A model generated the notes under the pieces. That model had not been told where the DNA came from and searched no databases. It was given only the letters and a program-made list of their open reading frames with translations. Made by a program: the position numbers and the translations under genes. Of a stretch of 53,793 nucleotides of DNA, positions 26,399 to 34,523 are shown one piece after another (position 1 is the first letter of the stretch; every line of letters starts with the position of its first letter). The DNA lies in NCBI RefSeq assembly GCF_000750005.1, contig NZ_JPYA01000034.1:1-53793 (forward strand), read 5' to 3'. Source of the stretch: Geobacillus icigianus (GTDB taxonomy: Bacteria > Bacillota > Bacilli > Bacillales > Anoxybacillaceae).

Positions 26399-27454
26399 TC
26401 ATGGCCATTTCACAATATTCAACCAGCGCCGGTCCCGCTTTGTATCTTCCTGCTCCACGATTAAATGATCCTGTTGATCAAAATAAAGCAGTCTAGGATA
26501 ACGATCGAGAGAAACCTTTACCGCCTTCCATTTCCCGTTTCGCTGCTCATACACCGATACAGCTCCGCGATCATCCAAAAAGGCAAGCTTCCCGTTAGAA
26601 ACATCAAAATATTGAATGATTCCATGAGAAACAGGGAAACGAGAAAAACGTTTCGTTTTAAGATCAAAATATCCAAATGTCTGCTGATCCGGGTATTCCA
26701 AATCTTCTAAATGGATAGCATAAATCAAACCATTATCGTATTCTGCATAAGCGGGGAACGGAGCAGGCGATTCATATGAAGCGCTCCTACCGGTGCGAAT
26801 GTCGTAAACATAATAATATCCCTTGCCATCGTGCGAATCGGTCCATATTACTTTTCCGTTCCGGAGTGAAACAAATTCATTATATAACCCTTGGGAAACA
26901 AGGCGGCCAATGGTTTTTCCTTGTTTTGTTGGTAAATGGAATAGCTTCACTTGCCCAAACTGAGAACCTTTTTCCGTCCATGCTATATACTCTCCGTCTA
27001 ACACAGGGTTAAACACTGTTGGTGGGGAGGAGTTGGACCGAGCCGCTAAAAATGTAGAACCTGTCTTGCGATCCATGACCCAGATGGTCGATTCGGCCCC
27101 AAACGATGTAGAATCCTCCCAAACAACCCAACGATTATTCGCTTGAACCCACTGCACCATCGCTTCCTCATGAGCCGATTGAAACAACATTCGTTGCTTT
27201 TTGGTTTTCACATTGACAGCCAGCAATTCATTCACCGATGCCCGGTTCGTTTGATCGGCATTGACAGCAATAAACAGTTCGTTTCCAACCAAGGAAGCAT
27301 GCGTCCAATTGGGCGCCGAAACATTCCACTTCATCACCGTAAGTGGATTTTTGTCATGATGTTCGTTCTCATCGGCGTGATACGCCCGAAGTTCACATCC
27401 ATTACACAAAAAGGAAAATATGACGAAAAGAAAACAAACGAAGCTTTTTTTCAT
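26399..27454 (-). CDS. Secreted or lipid-anchored beta-propeller-like protein, unknown function
   Basis: A 351-residue protein starting MKKSFVCFLFVIFSFLCNGC, a signal sequence with a near-lipobox whose -3 residue is cysteine, so lipidation is possible but not certain. The rest contains recurring WTHASLVGNELFIAV / NRWVVWEDS / GEYIAWTEKG / GKVIWTDSHDG / NGLIYAIH / NGKLAFLDDRG units about 40-50 residues apart, as in TolB/WD-like beta-propellers. ATG 27454 has GGGGGAG nine bases upstream. It is visibly AT-richer than its neighbours and sits between two genes that usually adjoin, suggesting insertion by transfer. An inverted repeat (27488-27600) lies just upstream of it. Confidence 0.75.
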   Translation of the reverse strand: MKKSFVCFLFVIFSFLCNGCELRAYHADENEHHDKNPLTVMKWNVSAPNWTHASLVGNELFIAVNADQTNRASVNELLAVNVKTKKQRMLFQSAHEEAMVQWVQANNRWVVWEDSTSFGAESTIWVMDRKTGSTFLAARSNSSPPTVFNPVLDGEYIAWTEKGSQFGQVKLFHLPTKQGKTIGRLVSQGLYNEFVSLRNGKVIWTDSHDGKGYYYVYDIRTGRSASYESPAPFPAYAEYDNGLIYAIHLEDLEYPDQQTFGYFDLKTKRFSRFPVSHGIIQYFDVSNGKLAFLDDRGAVSVYEQRNGKWKAVKVSLDRYPRLLYFDQQDHLIVEQEDTKRDRRWLNIVKWP

Positions 27455-27487
27455 CCGCTCCATCTCCCCCTTCAGTCTCCTATGAAA

Positions 27488-27600
27488 AGAGGGTGTTGGC
27501 CCAAAAGGTTGTCGGCCTTCAAGATAAGCACAACATATCGTGCGGCACGTGTGTATATAGCAACGAAAGAGGGGATCCCGATCCTTTTGGGACACCCTCT
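27488..27600. repeat. Inverted-repeat pair AGAGGGTGT...ACACCCTCT
   Basis: AAGAGGGTGTTGGCCCAAAAGG at the left (positions 27488-27508) and CCTTTTGGGACACCCTCT (27583-27600) form an imperfect inverted repeat about 113 bp apart in the spacer between the propeller gene and the aldehyde dehydrogenase gene. This looks like a short non-autonomous element or the joined ends of a lost insertion sequence. Similar AGGGTGT termini occur at 35468-35546. Confidence 0.45.
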
Positions 27601-27701
27601 CATCAAAACGGGTGGCTGCTTCGCCTCGATTGCGACAAAGGCGAGGAAGAGTGGTTTGAGCGCTTGCCCCACTGGAAACAGGGAAAGTGGAGCGCTGGCT
27701 G

Positions 27702-29222
27702 TTAGAACAAGCCGAGCTTTCTCGGCGAATAGCTGACGAGCAAGTTTTTCGTTTGTTGATAATGGTCGAGCATCATTTTGTGCGTTTCGCGCCCGATGCC
27801 GGACATTTTGTAGCCGCCAAATGCCGCATGGGCCGGATAAATGTGATAGCAGTTCGTCCACACGCGGCCGGCTTGGATGCCGCGGCCGAACCGGTACGCG
27901 GTGTTGATGTCGCGCGTCCAGACGCCGGCGCCGAGGCCGTACAGCGTCTCATTGGCGATGGCGAGCGCTTCGTCGTTGTCTTTGAATGTCGTGACGGCCA
28001 ACACCGGCCCGAAAATTTCTTCTTGGAAAATGCGCATTTTGTTATGTCCTTTGAAAATCGTCGGCTTCACATAATATCCGCCGGCGAGCTCCCCTTCCAG
28101 CATGTTCCGTTCGCCGCCGATCAAAAGTTCAGCACCTTCTTGTTTGCCGATGTCGATGTACGACAAAATTTTCTCAAGCTGTTCAGAGGAGGCTTGCGCG
28201 CCGATCATCGTTTCCGTATCGAGCGGATTGCCTTGCTTGATTTGTTTGACGCGCTCAAGTGCTCGTTCCATAAAGGCATCGTAAATCGATTCATGGATGA
28301 GGGCGCGCGACGGGCATGTGCACACTTCACCTTGGTTTAAGGCGAACATCGTCAACCCTTCGAGCGCTTTATCGAGAAACTCGTCATCTTTGTCCATCAC
28401 ATCGGGGAAGAAAATGTTTGGTGACTTGCCGCCAAGTTCAAGCGTGACCGGTACGATGTTTTGCGAGGCGTATTGCATGATGAGCCGTCCGGTCGTCGTT
28501 TCGCCGGTGAACGCCACTTTCGCCACGCGCGGATTCGAGGCGAGCGGCTTGCCGGCTTCTAAGCCAAAGCCGTTCACAACGTTGACGACGCCAGGTGGAA
28601 GCAAATCTTCGATGAGTTCGATGAGGACGAGAATCGACGTCGGCGTTTGCTCCGCCGGTTTCAACACGACGCAGTTGCCGGCAGCGAGCGCTGGCGCGAG
28701 TTTCCAAGCCGCCATTAAAATCGGGAAGTTCCACGGGATGATTTGTCCGACAACGCCGAGCGGCTCTTTGAAATGATAGGCGACCGTATCGTGGTCGATT
28801 TCCGAAATCGTTCCTTCTTGGGTGCGAATGCAGCTAGCAAAATAGCGGAAATGGTCAATGGCGAGCGGAATGTCAGCTGCGAGCGTCTCGCGGATCGGCT
28901 TGCCGTTTTCCCACGTTTCCGCGACCGCGAGCATTTCCAAGTTTTCTTCCATCCGATCGGCGATTTTGTTCAGCAAACGGGCACGCTCGGCAGGTGAAGT
29001 GCGCCCCCACGCCTCTTTTGCCGCATGGGCGGCATCAAGCGCCAGTTCGATGTCCGCCGCTTTTGAGCGCGGCACTTCGCAATACGGCTGCCCGGTGATC
29101 GGCGTAATGTTTTCAAAATACTCGCCGTCCACCGGCGGCACCCATTTGCCGCCAATAAAGTTTTCGTAGCGCTTTTTAAATGTGACAAGCGCGCCTGGCT
29201 GACCGGGTTGTGCGTAGATCAT
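27702..29222 (-). CDS. NAD-dependent aldehyde dehydrogenase
   Basis: A 506-residue aldehyde dehydrogenase close in pattern to acetaldehyde/chloroacetaldehyde dehydrogenases. Seen are the substrate-channel and NAD segments [23 protein letters not shown] and KPAEQTPTS, the glutamate in [12 protein letters not shown], the nucleophilic cysteine in [11 protein letters not shown] and the [10 protein letters not shown] loop. It oxidises aldehydes to acids in the cytoplasm. ATG 29222 has AAAGGAGGAG upstream. Its companion DUF779 gene lies downstream in the same direction. A strong promoter overlapped by a palindrome precedes it. Confidence 0.95.
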   Translation of the reverse strand: MIYAQPGQPGALVTFKKRYENFIGGKWVPPVDGEYFENITPITGQPYCEVPRSKAADIELALDAAHAAKEAWGRTSPAERARLLNKIADRMEENLEMLAVAETWENGKPIRETLAADIPLAIDHFRYFASCIRTQEGTISEIDHDTVAYHFKEPLGVVGQIIPWNFPILMAAWKLAPALAAGNCVVLKPAEQTPTSILVLIELIEDLLPPGVVNVVNGFGLEAGKPLASNPRVAKVAFTGETTTGRLIMQYASQNIVPVTLELGGKSPNIFFPDVMDKDDEFLDKALEGLTMFALNQGEVCTCPSRALIHESIYDAFMERALERVKQIKQGNPLDTETMIGAQASSEQLEKILSYIDIGKQEGAELLIGGERNMLEGELAGGYYVKPTIFKGHNKMRIFQEEIFGPVLAVTTFKDNDEALAIANETLYGLGAGVWTRDINTAYRFGRGIQAGRVWTNCYHIYPAHAAFGGYKMSGIGRETHKMMLDHYQQTKNLLVSYSPRKLGLF

Positions 29223-29264
29223 CCCCCGACTCCTCCTTTGTTTTTGTACCCGCTTTCAATGGTA

Positions 29265-29323
29265 GGAATATTTTAAAAATTCCTTCCGATGATTAGATTA
29301 GCATGGCTGGACAATATTGTCAA
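29265..29323 (-). promoter_or_regulatory. Promoter with two palindromes before the aldehyde dehydrogenase gene
   Basis: Minus-strand TTGACA (29318-29323) and TAATCT (29295-29300) are spaced exactly 17 bases. The -35 is overlapped by a perfect 12-bp palindrome GACAATATTGTC at 29310-29321. A second, imperfect palindrome GGAATATTTTAAAAATTCC lies at 29265-29283, downstream of the -10. Both look like operator sites for one or two regulators. Confidence 0.65.
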
Positions 29324-29386
29324 ACAGAAAAACGGACGTGTCGTCGAGAACGATAGGGAAGAAGTAGGGTGCCTAGCGTGATTTTC

Positions 29387-29661
29387 CTAGGAGGCCGGTG
29401 ATTGAAGGGGGCAAGCCGCTTATCAAGCCTATTTCTCAAATCGAAAAGCCCTGTCGCATTAGGATCGCCTTTCAAACGCTCCCCCATTGCTCAAAAGAAA
29501 CAGCTGTTTTCCACCAAGCCATCGAGGAAGATGATGAAAAACCGCTGCTGCCTTTTATCAATGGGAGAACGCGTAAAAAGCAGGACCGTGCCACAAGGCG
29601 TTTCGAATTGAAAAATGACGTTGTAAAGCCGTGTCCCCGATTCAATTACCAGCTCTATAGG
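29387..29661. repeat. CTAG-bounded repeat: inverted pair
   Basis: A forward copy starts at CTAGGAGGCCGGTGATTG (29387) and ends near CCACCAAGCCATCGAG (about 29525). A reverse copy follows at once (29527-29661), from GATGAAAAACCGCTG to AATTACCAGCTCTATAG. The pair could form a very long hairpin. It occupies the spacer between the aldehyde dehydrogenase promoter and the next minus-strand gene. Confidence 0.7.
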
Positions 29662-29713
29662 TCTTCTCATGCCGCGCTTCCCGCCACCGGGAGACAATTT
29701 TCGCCAGCAGCGG

Positions 29714-30298
29714 TTAATCGACCTCGAGCCCTTCAAGCAAGCGGCTGGCGTAGACGCTGCAAAGGTGATGAAACACTTCGAGCAGCTCGTTCGGATCAGC
29801 GGCGAAAAAGGCGCTCGCTTCTCGTTCGTTTTCTTCACGGACGAATTGAAATAAAAAATCGGTGGCGATGCGGTTGAACAACAAGAGCGCGCTGTAAGAG
29901 CGCTCCAGTTGGCGTTTTCGCTCTGTTTCATCGGCGATTTCGGCAAACGCCCGTCCATAGCGGGCGACCAGTTCTGGCAATCGGCGGTGGATCACACGCT
30001 GGGCGTCGGTCAGCATGGCTTCCATCGTGGTCGGTGATAAAAATGTCCGTTCTCGCAGCATGTAACCCCAAATTTGCTTCAACGCGTGGGCGGACTCGCC
30101 GGCAAACGCGATTTGGTCAAGCAAATTTGCGCTGTAGCGCTCGTTGTCGGCAGCCTGAATGCGGAGCTGCATAATCACTTCGAGCACATCAGAATGAATT
30201 TTTTCCTTCCGCCATTCTTTCGTCAGATCATGAAGCAAGATGGAAAGTAAGCGGGCCGCTTCCTCTTTTGTCATCGTCCGCCAGTCCTTTCGCGACAA
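29714..30298 (-). CDS. Helical protein of unknown function (194 aa)
   Basis: A 194-residue, almost entirely helical and charged protein with no signal sequence or membrane segment and no family I recognise. The start is probably TTG 30298, because AAAGGAG lies seven bases upstream; an ATG at residue 9 (TKEEAARLLSIL) is the alternative with a weaker site. The pattern of long amphipathic helices (LLHDLTKEWRKEKIHSDVLEVI, HALKQIWGYMLRERTF) might suit a ferritin-like or four-helix bundle fold, but no metal-ligand pattern stands out. Confidence 0.7.
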   Translation of the reverse strand: MSRKDWRTMTKEEAARLLSILLHDLTKEWRKEKIHSDVLEVIMQLRIQAADNERYSANLLDQIAFAGESAHALKQIWGYMLRERTFLSPTTMEAMLTDAQRVIHRRLPELVARYGRAFAEIADETERKRQLERSYSALLLFNRIATDFLFQFVREENEREASAFFAADPNELLEVFHHLCSVYASRLLEGLEVD

Positions 30299-30583
30299 AG
30301 TTCGTCTCCTTTTTCATTTTACAAACTTGCGACTGTAAAAGTCTACTGCTGGCGACAGATGCATGAGACAGGCCATACGGGCGATGGAGTTGGGAAACAT
30401 AGCGGCAGAGCGTTACGATGTTCCATTGCCGAGTGAGGAACGTTGACGTATGATAAGATTAGGAACAAACGGATAAGGGCTGCGTCTGGAAGATCGATGG
30501 AAAACGATAGTTCCTTACCGATGAACTTGGAGATTAAAAGAGTGAATTCGGTCCAACGCTTATTACAGGAGAGGGGAGAGACG

Positions 30584-31018
30584 ATGAAACCGTTGCGTTT
30601 GCGCGGTCACCATTTGCTTTGTGTGCACGGATTTCGCGGCATGGGCTACAGCCCATCGTTTGTTGAAAAAATGTCGGAGATCGTCGCCCGTATTCGGGAT
30701 GAAACCGACGATTTTCCGATTGAAGTCGTTGCGGCGCTCGACGAGGCGTGCCTCGTCTGCCCGCACCATGGGGAAACGACATGCGAAGCAGGTCCTGATT
30801 CTGACGCTCATGTCCGTTCGCTCGATGGCAATGTCATTCGCCACTTAGGTTTACAACCGGGCAGCGTGTACTGGAAGTCCGAACTGATTCAGCGGACGGC
30901 GGAGCGGGTCAAGCCGGATGATTTGGATGAATTATGCCGCGGCTGCTCGTGGCTGCCATATGGCGTCTGTAAAGAAGGAATCGCTAACGTCCGCCGCGGC
31001 AATGTGGCGCAAACGTGA
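30584..31018 (+). CDS. DUF1284-family cysteine-rich protein
   Basis: A 144-residue protein: LRLRGHHLLCVHGFRGMGYSP at the start, then EACLVCPHHGE, CEAGPDSDAH and the C-terminal LCRGCSWLPYGVCKEGI. The spaced cysteines (in VCPHHGE, TCEAG, CRGCSW and VCKEG) with conserved histidines suggest a metal or iron-sulfur site, as is typical of DUF1284; the function of the family is not established. ATG 30584 has GGAGAGGGGAGAG upstream; an open frame before it is not supported. It stands alone, followed directly by repeat elements. Confidence 0.85.
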   Translation: MKPLRLRGHHLLCVHGFRGMGYSPSFVEKMSEIVARIRDETDDFPIEVVAALDEACLVCPHHGETTCEAGPDSDAHVRSLDGNVIRHLGLQPGSVYWKSELIQRTAERVKPDDLDELCRGCSWLPYGVCKEGIANVRRGNVAQT

Positions 31019-31022
31019 GGCT

Positions 31023-31421
31023 CTAGGGGGCCGGTGATTTAAGGGGACAAGTCGCTTATCAAGCCCGTTTCTCAAATAGATAAGCCTTGTCGCATCAGGA
31101 TCGCCTTTCAAGCGTTCCCCCATTGCTCAAGAGAAACAACCGTTTTTCACCAGCCTCCTAGGGGGCCGGTGATTCAATCGTGTATACCGATTGTTGGCAT
31201 CATTTCTCAAATGGAAAAGTCTTGCAACACTGCGCACTTTTATTCATCGACCAAAGGAAACCAATGTTTTTCACCAGCCTTCTAGGGGGGCTGGTGATTT
31301 AATGGCGTATACAGCTTTACCATGTCATTTCTCAATTAGAAAAACCTTGTTGCATCGATCTTGCTTTTCGCCCATTCCCCCATTGAGTAAGGGAATCAGC
31401 GGTTTTTCACCAGCCTTCTAG
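31023..31421 (+). repeat. CTAG-bounded repeat: three tandem copies sharing CTAG junctions
   Basis: Three head-to-tail copies: 31023-31161, 31158-31285 and 31282-31421 (139, 128 and 140 bp). Each begins CTAGGGGGCYGGTGATT and ends TTTTTCACCAGCCTYCTAG, and neighbouring copies share a single CTAG. The interior is variable, but all keep TTTCTCAA(A/T)T(A/G)GA and CTTG(T/C). They fill most of the 633-bp spacer before the aspartokinase gene. The remaining ~230 bp shows no lysine riboswitch that I can recognise. Confidence 0.85.
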
Positions 31422-31651
31422 AGGTTTTCGAAAAACAGGAAGGCCGATGAAAAGACGCTGAGCCATCGCCTGTTGAATCAAGGCGGCCTGTTTCATCGCC
31501 GTTTTTCCGCCATCGCCCCAGCGGTTGGAAGGAGGATCATGGTGGCGAGGAGGCGTTCGCGGAAATTTCTAAAAAATGAATAGTTCCATGGGCGGAAAAA
31601 TGTGATATGATAAACAATTATAAAGACTTTCGACAGAAAGGGTCATGCACG

Positions 31652-33028
31652 ATGAAGGTAGCCAAATTCGGTGGAAGTTCGGTGGCGAGCGCCGCCCAAT
31701 TCCGCAAAGTGGCCGATATTGTCAGCTCGGATATTGAACGGCGGATCGTCGTCGTGTCGGCGCCCGGGAAACGGTATAAGGACGATGTAAAGGTCACCGA
31801 TCTGCTCATCCGTCTAGCCGAACAAGTGATGGCCGGCGAACCATACGGGCAGACGGTCGAGGCCATCGTAAAGCGGTATGCGGACATCGTCAACGAGCTT
31901 GGGCTTGAGGCCGGCCATTTTTTGGGCGAGCTCAACGATGATTTGCAATCGAAAATCAGCGCCTATCGCCATGAACCGCCTCGTTTGCTCGATGCCATGA
32001 AGGCGAGCGGCGAAGATCACAATGCCCGCCTCATGGCCCTTTACTTGCAAGATCGCGGACTGGAGGCGAGCTATGTGAGCCCGCTCGAGGCGGGCATCAT
32101 CGTCACGGATGAGCCAGGCAATGCCCAAGTGCTTCCGGAGTCGTACGACAAACTCAACCAATTGCGCGACCGGCGTGGGGTATTGGTGATCCCTGGGTTC
32201 TTCGGCTATTCGCTATCCGGTCATATTGTCACGTTTCCGCGCGGCGGGTCAGACATCACCGGTTCGATTGTAGCGGCTGGTGTCCAAGCAGACGTGTACG
32301 AAAACTTTACAGACGTTGATTCGATTTACTGTGTCAATCCATCGATTGTGGCGGACGCGCGCAAGTTGAAAGAAATTACGTACCGCGAAATGCGCGAGCT
32401 GTCGTATTCCGGCTTTTCCGTCTTCCATGATGAGGCGCTTGAACCGGTCTACCGCGCCGGCATCCCCGTTTGTGTGAAAAACACGAACAACCCCGCCGCC
32501 CCGGGCACATGGATCGTCGCCAAGCGCAACCATATCGATGAACCGGTCGCCGGGATCGCGAGCGATACCGGTTTTTGCAGCATCAACATCAGCAAATATT
32601 TAATGAACCGCGAAATCGGTTTTGGCCGGCGCGTGCTGCAAATTTTGGAAGACGAAGGCATCTCCTATGAGCATACGCCGTCAGGTATTGACAACATGTC
32701 GATCATTTTGCGCGCCGATCAGCTGGCTGAAGGAAAAGAAGAGCGCATTCTCGCCCGCATCCGCGAGGAGCTGGCCGTCGACGAAGTGACGGTCGAGCAC
32801 GGCTTGGCGCTTATTATGGTCGTTGGCGAAGGGATGGAAAAAACGATCGGGATGGCGGCGAAAGCGACGACGGCGCTTGCGAAGGCGAACATCAACTTAG
32901 AGATGATCAACCAAGGATCGTCCGAGGTCAGCATGATGTTCGGCGTCAAGGAAGAAGTCGTCAACGAGGCGGTGCGCGCCTTGTATCATGCGTACTTTCA
33001 GGAGCTGACCGTCACTCAACCTTCATAG
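31652..33028 (+). CDS. yclM: Aspartate kinase (YclM/ThrD type)
   Basis: A 458-residue single-chain aspartokinase of the class III type seen in B. subtilis YclM. The catalytic part has KVAKFGGSSVASAAQFRKV at the N-terminus, the VSAPGKRYKDDVKVTD substrate loop, GEDHNARLMALYL and PGFFGYSLSGHIVTFPRGGSD. Two C-terminal ACT domains (about 310-450) include GFCSINISKYLMNREIGFG and EMINQGSSEVSMMFGVKE, which bind end-product amino acids. It makes aspartyl-phosphate for lysine, threonine and methionine synthesis. ATG 31652 follows AGAAAGGG. No pathway gene adjoins it. Confidence 0.94.
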   Translation: MKVAKFGGSSVASAAQFRKVADIVSSDIERRIVVVSAPGKRYKDDVKVTDLLIRLAEQVMAGEPYGQTVEAIVKRYADIVNELGLEAGHFLGELNDDLQSKISAYRHEPPRLLDAMKASGEDHNARLMALYLQDRGLEASYVSPLEAGIIVTDEPGNAQVLPESYDKLNQLRDRRGVLVIPGFFGYSLSGHIVTFPRGGSDITGSIVAAGVQADVYENFTDVDSIYCVNPSIVADARKLKEITYREMRELSYSGFSVFHDEALEPVYRAGIPVCVKNTNNPAAPGTWIVAKRNHIDEPVAGIASDTGFCSINISKYLMNREIGFGRRVLQILEDEGISYEHTPSGIDNMSIILRADQLAEGKEERILARIREELAVDEVTVEHGLALIMVVGEGMEKTIGMAAKATTALAKANINLEMINQGSSEVSMMFGVKEEVVNEAVRALYHAYFQELTVTQPS

Positions 33029-33056
33029 GTGCACTGACTTTTTTGGTTCTTGCCCT

Positions 33057-33115
33057 TTAGGAGCGGTGATTTCGTACAATCGGTTTCTCAGTTCGAACAG
33101 CCTGACGGAATCAGT
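33057..33115 (+). repeat. CTAG-bounded repeat, left half only
   Basis: TTTAGGAGCGGTGATTTCG followed by CGGTTTCTCAGTTCGAACAG and CTGACGGAATC matches the left half of the 140-bp repeat; the right end is missing. Confidence 0.5.
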
Positions 33116-33216
33116 CTTCTTTATGGCGACATGCCGCTCGTTTGCTTATGGCCGCCGTGTTCACCGCCTTCTTTCGCCCGCGCTTGATGCGCCCAAAAAG
33201 CCGGGAGGCGCGAGAC

Positions 33217-33362
33217 GGAAAAGATCCATGGGCAGTGTGATCTGTCGTTCGCCTAGGCATGAAAATTCCGCGCCAGTTCGGCATTTTGAAGGAAAAGACC
33301 CATGGCAGTGTGATCTGCCCTCCACCCGGGGATGAAAATCCCGCGTCAGCATGGCTTTTTCA
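33217..33362 (+). repeat. Structured ~73-bp repeat, two tandem copies
   Basis: Copies start at 33217 and 33291 (74 bp apart), each opening GGAAAAGAYCCATGG and running through a CAG...CTG stem, a GATGAAAAT hairpin and a CAG(T/C)...GGC stem to TTTTGAA or TTTTTCAA. In the second copy GGCAG pairs with CTGCC and GGGAT with ATCCC, where other copies have GGGCAG/CTGTCC and GGAT/ATCC, so pairing is kept while sequence changes. These sit in the ~570-bp spacer after the aspartokinase gene. Confidence 0.75.
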
Positions 33363-33385
33363 AGGAAAACATAGCGAAAATCGCG

Positions 33386-33423
33386 AAGAGGTTCTGCTCG
33401 ATGTCAGCGGACCTCTTTTTTTG
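33386..33423 (+). terminator. Terminator before the surface-protein/sortase operon
   Basis: AAGAGGT at 33386-33392 pairs with ACCTCTT at 33411-33417, followed by a run of T. It lies about 360 bases after the aspartokinase stop, directly after the tandem repeats. Confidence 0.7.
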
Positions 33424-33602
33424 TTTGGGGATAGAGCGGGGAAAGCGCCGGCGCGGAAAACCGGCTTAGCCAACGGGTGTCGTAGGCGGTGGGAAATCGC
33501 GGTCGTTTGGATCGGTGCGATTTTTTTGCGCTGCTGTACATAAGAAGACAAAACTCGGAAAATACTACCAGTAGAAAAGAAAGCAGGTGAAAGGAGGAAA
33601 CA

Positions 33603-34517
33603 ATGGTGTCGAAAAGGCTGATCATCATTGCGTTGGTGGTGGCGCTCTGCGCGTTTCCTTTGAAAGCGGACGCCATCAGTCGGAGCGAATTGGAGCAGTA
33701 TGCCGCAAGCGTCGGCTGGACGGTGAGCGACTTGTTGGCTTACTTGGACCGATACGGGTTGACGGCCGCTGACTTCCGCACGATCGATGAGCTGAAGCAG
33801 TGGGTGGGCACGCCGCTGACCGAACCGCTTTTTCATGACGTGCTGCGCCGTCATCGGCTGACTGTGGAGGAGCTGGAAGCGCTGCTTGGCCAGTTTGGTG
33901 AAACGGTGCAAGATTACCCTTTCGTCGAGGACTTGGATCGGGCCATTCGCTTTTACTCGCAACATAACGCCACCATGCAGCAAATCAATGACTTGCTTGG
34001 AGCGCTCGGCATGAACGAGCAGGAGGTACGGCAATTTTCCCGCCATGTCGCTTCGCTTTCCGATCCGCAATTGCCGGGCAAATTGCGGGCGCTCCGTGCG
34101 CGGTTGCGCCCATTTGAGGAAACCGAAGGGCCGTGGACGAGTGAACAGCGCCGCGAACTGAAGGCGATTTGGCAAGAAGCGCTCGCCCTTCTGGAGCTAA
34201 ACGCCCATCGCTCCGCTGACTGGCCCGGCATCAAGGCAGCGGGGGCCGAACCGCTCCACGTGCGGCTATACAACCGCCAAGGGGAACAAGTCGCTGATGT
34301 CGCCCTGACAAGGGAGATGCTCTCATCGGGCTATATCGTCCGGGCTGGGGAAAAAGGAATTGAGGCCGGTCTGCTGGCGTTGGAGATGAAAGGGGAGATG
34401 TACGGCGAGAAACTGCCGGAAACTGCTTCACCGTACTTGGCGCGCACGTTGGCTGGGGCGCTGCTTGCCTGTGCCGGCCTCTACCTTTATCGGCGGACCG
34501 CGCGGTGGCGGGGGTGA
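33603..34517 (+). CDS. Processed acidic surface protein with LPETA sorting signal
   Basis: A 304-residue exported protein. It has a signal sequence (about 1-24, cleaving near LKADA), repeated helical segments that each include a TxxDFRTIDELKQW or LTVEELEALLGQFGETVQDYPFVEDLDRAI-like unit, and a C-terminal wall-sorting signal: LPETA at 271-275, a hydrophobic helix (YLARTLAGALLACAGLYLY) and the basic tail RRTARWRG. The A after LPET and the adjacent sortase gene match the LPXTA-type substrates of class D sortases; families of acidic surface proteins with dedicated sortases are known in Bacillaceae. ATG 33603 follows AAAGGAGG. Function at the cell surface is unknown. Confidence 0.85.
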   Translation: MVSKRLIIIALVVALCAFPLKADAISRSELEQYAASVGWTVSDLLAYLDRYGLTAADFRTIDELKQWVGTPLTEPLFHDVLRRHRLTVEELEALLGQFGETVQDYPFVEDLDRAIRFYSQHNATMQQINDLLGALGMNEQEVRQFSRHVASLSDPQLPGKLRALRARLRPFEETEGPWTSEQRRELKAIWQEALALLELNAHRSADWPGIKAAGAEPLHVRLYNRQGEQVADVALTREMLSSGYIVRAGEKGIEAGLLALEMKGEMYGEKLPETASPYLARTLAGALLACAGLYLYRRTARWRG

Positions 34518-34523
34518 GTGCGG

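Noticed and set aside
27493..27705. Plus-strand frame upstream of the propeller gene (NGWLLRLDCDKGEEEWFERL)
   Set aside because: Starts inside the inverted repeat, has no ribosome binding site, and ends against the aldehyde dehydrogenase gene; too little to support a gene.
31023..31421. CRISPR array
   Set aside because: Three adjacent units share one CTAG and differ inside; there is no short repeat/unique spacer pattern.
31430..31651. Lysine riboswitch upstream of the aspartokinase gene
   Set aside because: The expected conserved L-box core could not be seen, and YclM-type enzymes need not have one.
33217..33362. CRISPR-like array
   Set aside because: Only two tandem units, with no unique spacers between them; the unit is a dispersed 73-bp repeat.
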